Assembly (NCBI GenBank): GCA_964567045.1
Contig: CAZMLE010000008.1
Coordinates: forward strand, 23,139 to 87,138
Origin: JAFNGF01 sp964567045
GTDB lineage: Bacteria; Planctomycetota; Phycisphaerae; Sedimentisphaerales; Anaerobacaceae
Direction: 5' to 3'
DNA: 64,000 bases
This document shows positions 61,719 through 64,000 of the stretch, in pieces. A program made the position numbers and the translations under genes. The notes beneath the pieces were generated by a model that saw only the letters and a list, made by a program, of their open reading frames with translations, was not told where the DNA came from and did no database searches. Each line of letters starts with the position of its first letter. The first letter of the stretch is position 1.

Positions 61719-61795
61719 GCACAGAAACGCTGAAAGGTCAGTGCCCCGATACGGGGCGCTGCTTTCGTGTTCTGTGCGAGGCCCTGGCGGGCCTG
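61719..61795 (+). ncRNA. Long hairpin leader upstream of the opposite-strand gene
   Basis: GCACAGAAACG (61719-61729) pairs with CGTGTTCTGTGC (61766-61777); inside, GAAAG/CTTTC and GCCCCG/CGGGGC continue the stem to a 3-base loop, a nearly continuous 59-base hairpin. A second hairpin, AGGCCC/GGGCCT, follows at 61779-61794. Upstream, AAAGTTC/GAACTTT forms another near 61669. Confidence 0.5.
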
Positions 61796-61870
61796 AAGCA
61801 GACATGATTCGGTGCCCCATTTTTGTTGCGCTGTGGGACCTGCGGAGTTTGGATATGAGGAGTCTATGTC

Positions 61871-62788
61871 ATGCGAGATAAACCGGCCTACATGAATCTT
61901 GAGGAACTCAAACAACTCATCGACGAATGGGTGCATATAGAGGGTGATCCACCGGACCGCGAAAACCTTCAGGATAAACTGAATATCCTCGAAAGAGCGT
62001 TGGAGAGCCTGCGAATTGAGTGCAGGTGCATCGAAAACAAGCTGCCCCTGGAAACATTCATCCAGGGCCGTGCGCGTAGAGAACAGAATACTCTTTCCTA
62101 CTGTTTTCCGGCAAGGCACGATTCCCTCGGCAGTGGCACTCCACCGATTCAGCTCCAGCCGATGTTGCTTTTGTTTCTTCTCATTTACCACCGGCGATCT
62201 TACCAAATCTACGATATTATCAATGGATTTATTCACAAGATATGTGATCAGCTTGGTTTTCTGGACTTCAAGAAAACTCAGACCGGCGTCGTCCGCTGTT
62301 TCACCAATACCCGTTTTGCTGCCCACACTCTTCGGGATTATGGTTTGCTCAAGTTCACAAAAAGGGAAGCCTACAGGACATGGGTTCTCTCTCTACCGGG
62401 GTTCTTGGTTGCTTCGAAAGTGCTTGAGGAATGCGGTGGCATGTGGGGATTACCAGAAGTCGGAAAGGAAGAACATTTCGACCTACACTGTAAGATACGA
62501 ACAGCATGGAACGACCTTCAAACGTATGACGCACTGGTTGGGAGGCTTGCGTATATCTGTGAACCCAACACCGAAGTTTTCACGACTTTCAAAGACGTGT
62601 TGCGACAAGCTTACTCTTTGTTAGAGACGTACTGGAGAGTCATCCAAGATTCCAGGTTGTCAATAAAGGAACGCAAAGAGATTAGCATGGAGCATATCAA
62701 CCGACTTGAGGCAACAACAAGAATCGAACAGTTTTACTCCGAGTTCTCGAAGTGTGTCAACGTCGAGCGCCTATTCAGGGACTTGTAG
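61871..62788 (+). CDS. Hypothetical protein in reverse orientation within the element
   Basis: 305 residues; ATG preceded by GAGGAG. Front half helical and charged (NLEELKQLIDEWVHIEGDPP, LQDKLNILERALESLRIECR), then LLKFTKREAYRTWVLSLPGF and a long helical C-terminus. No family or catalytic motif recognised. A competing leftward frame covers 61631-62326 but has poorer codon logic and no Shine-Dalgarno. The only rightward gene in the element, with its own promoter and structured leader, which is the usual look of cargo. Confidence 0.55.
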   Translation: MRDKPAYMNLEELKQLIDEWVHIEGDPPDRENLQDKLNILERALESLRIECRCIENKLPLETFIQGRARREQNTLSYCFPARHDSLGSGTPPIQLQPMLLLFLLIYHRRSYQIYDIINGFIHKICDQLGFLDFKKTQTGVVRCFTNTRFAAHTLRDYGLLKFTKREAYRTWVLSLPGFLVASKVLEECGGMWGLPEVGKEEHFDLHCKIRTAWNDLQTYDALVGRLAYICEPNTEVFTTFKDVLRQAYSLLETYWRVIQDSRLSIKERKEISMEHINRLEATTRIEQFYSEFSKCVNVERLFRDL

Positions 62789-62843
62789 TCATCAGATGGG
62801 GTTCCGACAAATTCATCCGGGCCAGCCGGCGGGGGTCTCAAAT

Positions 62844-63155
62844 CTATTTTCCCTTTTTCTTTTTACGAGCCATTTTACGGCGATTCAGCTCATCAAAGAT
62901 AGAACGTTGTGTTTCCTGAATAAAGAACCCGGTTCTTTTAAGCAGCTCTTGGTATTCAGCCTTCGATAACAGCACAAATTCATGTAAATGGGCCTTAATA
63001 TCCTGGTCCCAGTAATTATCATAATCAAGCTCGTTGGGATTCAGGTCCTTCAAAAGTAGCGGACCGCTGGTGGATAAGACTCTGCCGGTCTCATCGGTCT
63101 CGATTGCGAACAGATCGCCCGTTCTTTTGTGTTTGTACAGGGCTTTCTTGCTCAT
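62844..63155 (-). CDS. Small hypothetical protein after the R-M gene
   Basis: 103 residues, ATG overlapping the R-M stop (ATGA). LYKHKRTGDLFAIETDETGR and LNPNELDYDNYWDQDIKAHL, then a highly basic end (RRKMARKKKKGK). It travels with the type ISP enzyme and could be a partner or inhibitor; function unknown. Confidence 0.55.
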   Translation of the reverse strand: MSKKALYKHKRTGDLFAIETDETGRVLSTSGPLLLKDLNPNELDYDNYWDQDIKAHLHEFVLLSKAEYQELLKRTGFFIQETQRSIFDELNRRKMARKKKKGK

Positions 63156-64000
63156 TTTATCGGCCAGCCGCCGTGGGCGGCGATTGTCTTGTCAATTTCG
63201 TCCATTAGGCGGATGGTTTCGTTCAAGGCCACGACGATTTTCTGATAATGCTCAATATCCTCTTTTGACAACTTTCGGACTTTGCGGTCTTTGAGCCATT
63301 TTTCGCAGACCTGATAACCGCCGATATGAAAATTCCAGACGTTTTCCGATACTCCTTCGAATCCCTCTGTTTTGGATTTGTTAATCCAAACCGTGTCGTC
63401 CGACCATATAACCTTTTCGACTTCGCTGCTGGGTGTTTGACCGAGCCATTTTGTTATGTGCTTATTGAGCTTATCCGACTCCATAAGGTGCAAAGAAACT
63501 AATTCCCCGGCGAGTTTGGCCAATGCACGGAACAACTCTATACTCGATGTTAAGGGCAGGCGAGGGAAATCGATTTTCAGAAACTCCGCGTAGCGGCTCC
63601 GGTAGCCGGGACTGTGAAACATCGCGTAGGCGTAGTAGAAGATGTCTTCGGGTGTGAGGCCGTGTGGCAAGACGTGTGGTTTTGTCTGCTGGAGCCTTAA
63701 TGCTGCCGCCATTTCGCGCAAGAACTCTGTCGCGAAGTTTGGCTGTTTATCTGCTCCTATAGCCAAATCGCCTTGATCGGTAGATGCACGCTGGAATGTG
63801 TAGAGCGGAAATACAGCCGATTGTGTGGAATACTCAGCACACTTCGTTTCAGAGATGAATGCCGAACAGAAGAAATGGTCTGTGCCAGAGGTTTTATTGC
63901 TGCGTGTGTAGTGGTTCAGTGTGAATTGGACAAACACATCTACAGCTAGGCCCAAAACAAGCGAGTTTTTTTAGCCTTCAATCCTATGGACTCAATAACT
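63152..64000 (-). CDS. Type ISP restriction-modification enzyme, C-terminal part (5' end outside the window, frameshift at 63966-63972)
   Basis: The visible ~267 residues are the specificity/C-terminal domain: FISETKCAEYSTQSAVFPLY, TPEDIFYYAYAMFHSPGYRS, YAEFLKIDFPRLPLTSSIEL, NVWNFHIGGYQVCEKWLKDR and SKEDIEHYQKIVVALNETIR are hallmark segments of type ISP/IIG enzymes that methylate and cut DNA. The frame meets TAA just beyond a run of seven A; the neighbouring frame reads ESIGLKAKK and would join NSLVLGLAVDV if the run had eight A. So the gene probably continues past the right edge with a -1 shift in the run. Confidence 0.75.

Noticed and set aside
61631..62326. Leftward 231-aa frame opposite the 305-aa gene
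   Set aside because: No Shine-Dalgarno, poorer composition, and it covers the hairpin leader and promoter of the rightward gene.
1..64000. CRISPR array
   Set aside because: No regularly spaced direct repeats with unique spacers were seen; the tandem repeats found are short, imperfect and without spacers.

Overview
The window reads as a chromosome fragment of a Planctomycetota bacterium, most likely from the Phycisphaerae side. This is inferred from gene content: Tat-exported Gfo/Idh/MocA oxidoreductases beside a DUF1080/TIM-barrel hydrolase-like protein, a DUF4962/heparinase-type lyase, an SLC5 sugar symporter, a LarB, an EpsI-type exosortase partner, a PD40-TPR protein with a haem motif, and dispersed repeats that have leaked into coding sequences. 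No rRNA is present; the only tRNA I found is tRNA-Cys at 55400-55473.

Layout. 1-7.6 kb: a leftward operon for carbohydrate handling (UroD-like protein, a 56-aa small protein, two Tat Gfo/Idh/MocA proteins, DUF1080-TIM protein, small proteins, MATE exporter running off the left edge). 7.7-10.05 kb: a short rightward accessory stretch (BrnT/BrnA toxin-antitoxin, small membrane protein, GNAT-YoaP acetyltransferase) punctuated by attC-like palindromes, so it looks like an integron cassette array without an integrase. 10.1-17.8 kb: a leftward group joining dihydroorotate dehydrogenase (pyrD, pyrK) to a polysaccharide-lyase-like protein, a sodium/sugar symporter, an AhpD-like protein and nnrD. 18.0-18.7 kb: a lone HEPN/AbiU2-like gene. 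18.9-23.6 kb: larB, tsaD, a phosphatase, a DUF362 protein and a lipoprotein. 24.4-26.4 kb: a secreted protein and a HepT/MntA toxin-antitoxin pair. 26.6-33.1 kb: an aminotransferase, a large membrane protein, a GT2 glycosyltransferase and an unusual AIG2/amidoligase-like fusion. 33.5-35.5 kb: a four-gene defence-like module headed by a nuclease-like protein and closed by an attC-like site. 35.8-42.4 kb: Nudix, GT9, an EreA/ChaN-like lipoprotein lodged between ileS and a decayed copy of the ileS 3' end, and ileS itself behind a possible Ile-codon attenuator. 42.6-45 kb: an AT-rich tract with a ruined trehalose-6-phosphate synthase. 45.2-55.4 kb: surface-polysaccharide genes (EpsI, a WbpB-WbpD-type fusion, a WbpE-type aminotransferase, an RmlC-like epimerase, a WbpI-type 2-epimerase) interrupted by an IS4-like remnant and a PD40-TPR protein.

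55.4 kb to the right edge: an integrative element inserted at tRNA-Cys. Visible parts are a tyrosine integrase whose reading frame runs back through the tRNA, an XRE repressor with a palindromic operator inside its promoter, a primase-polymerase, a zinc-ribbon protein, an AlpA/excisionase-like protein, a 628-aa unknown protein, an opposite-strand gene behind a long structured leader, and a type ISP restriction-modification gene that leaves the window. The far attachment site is not in the window. The element and the two attC-bearing stretches are the best places to look for undescribed biology. All calls come from reading the sequence; no database search was run.
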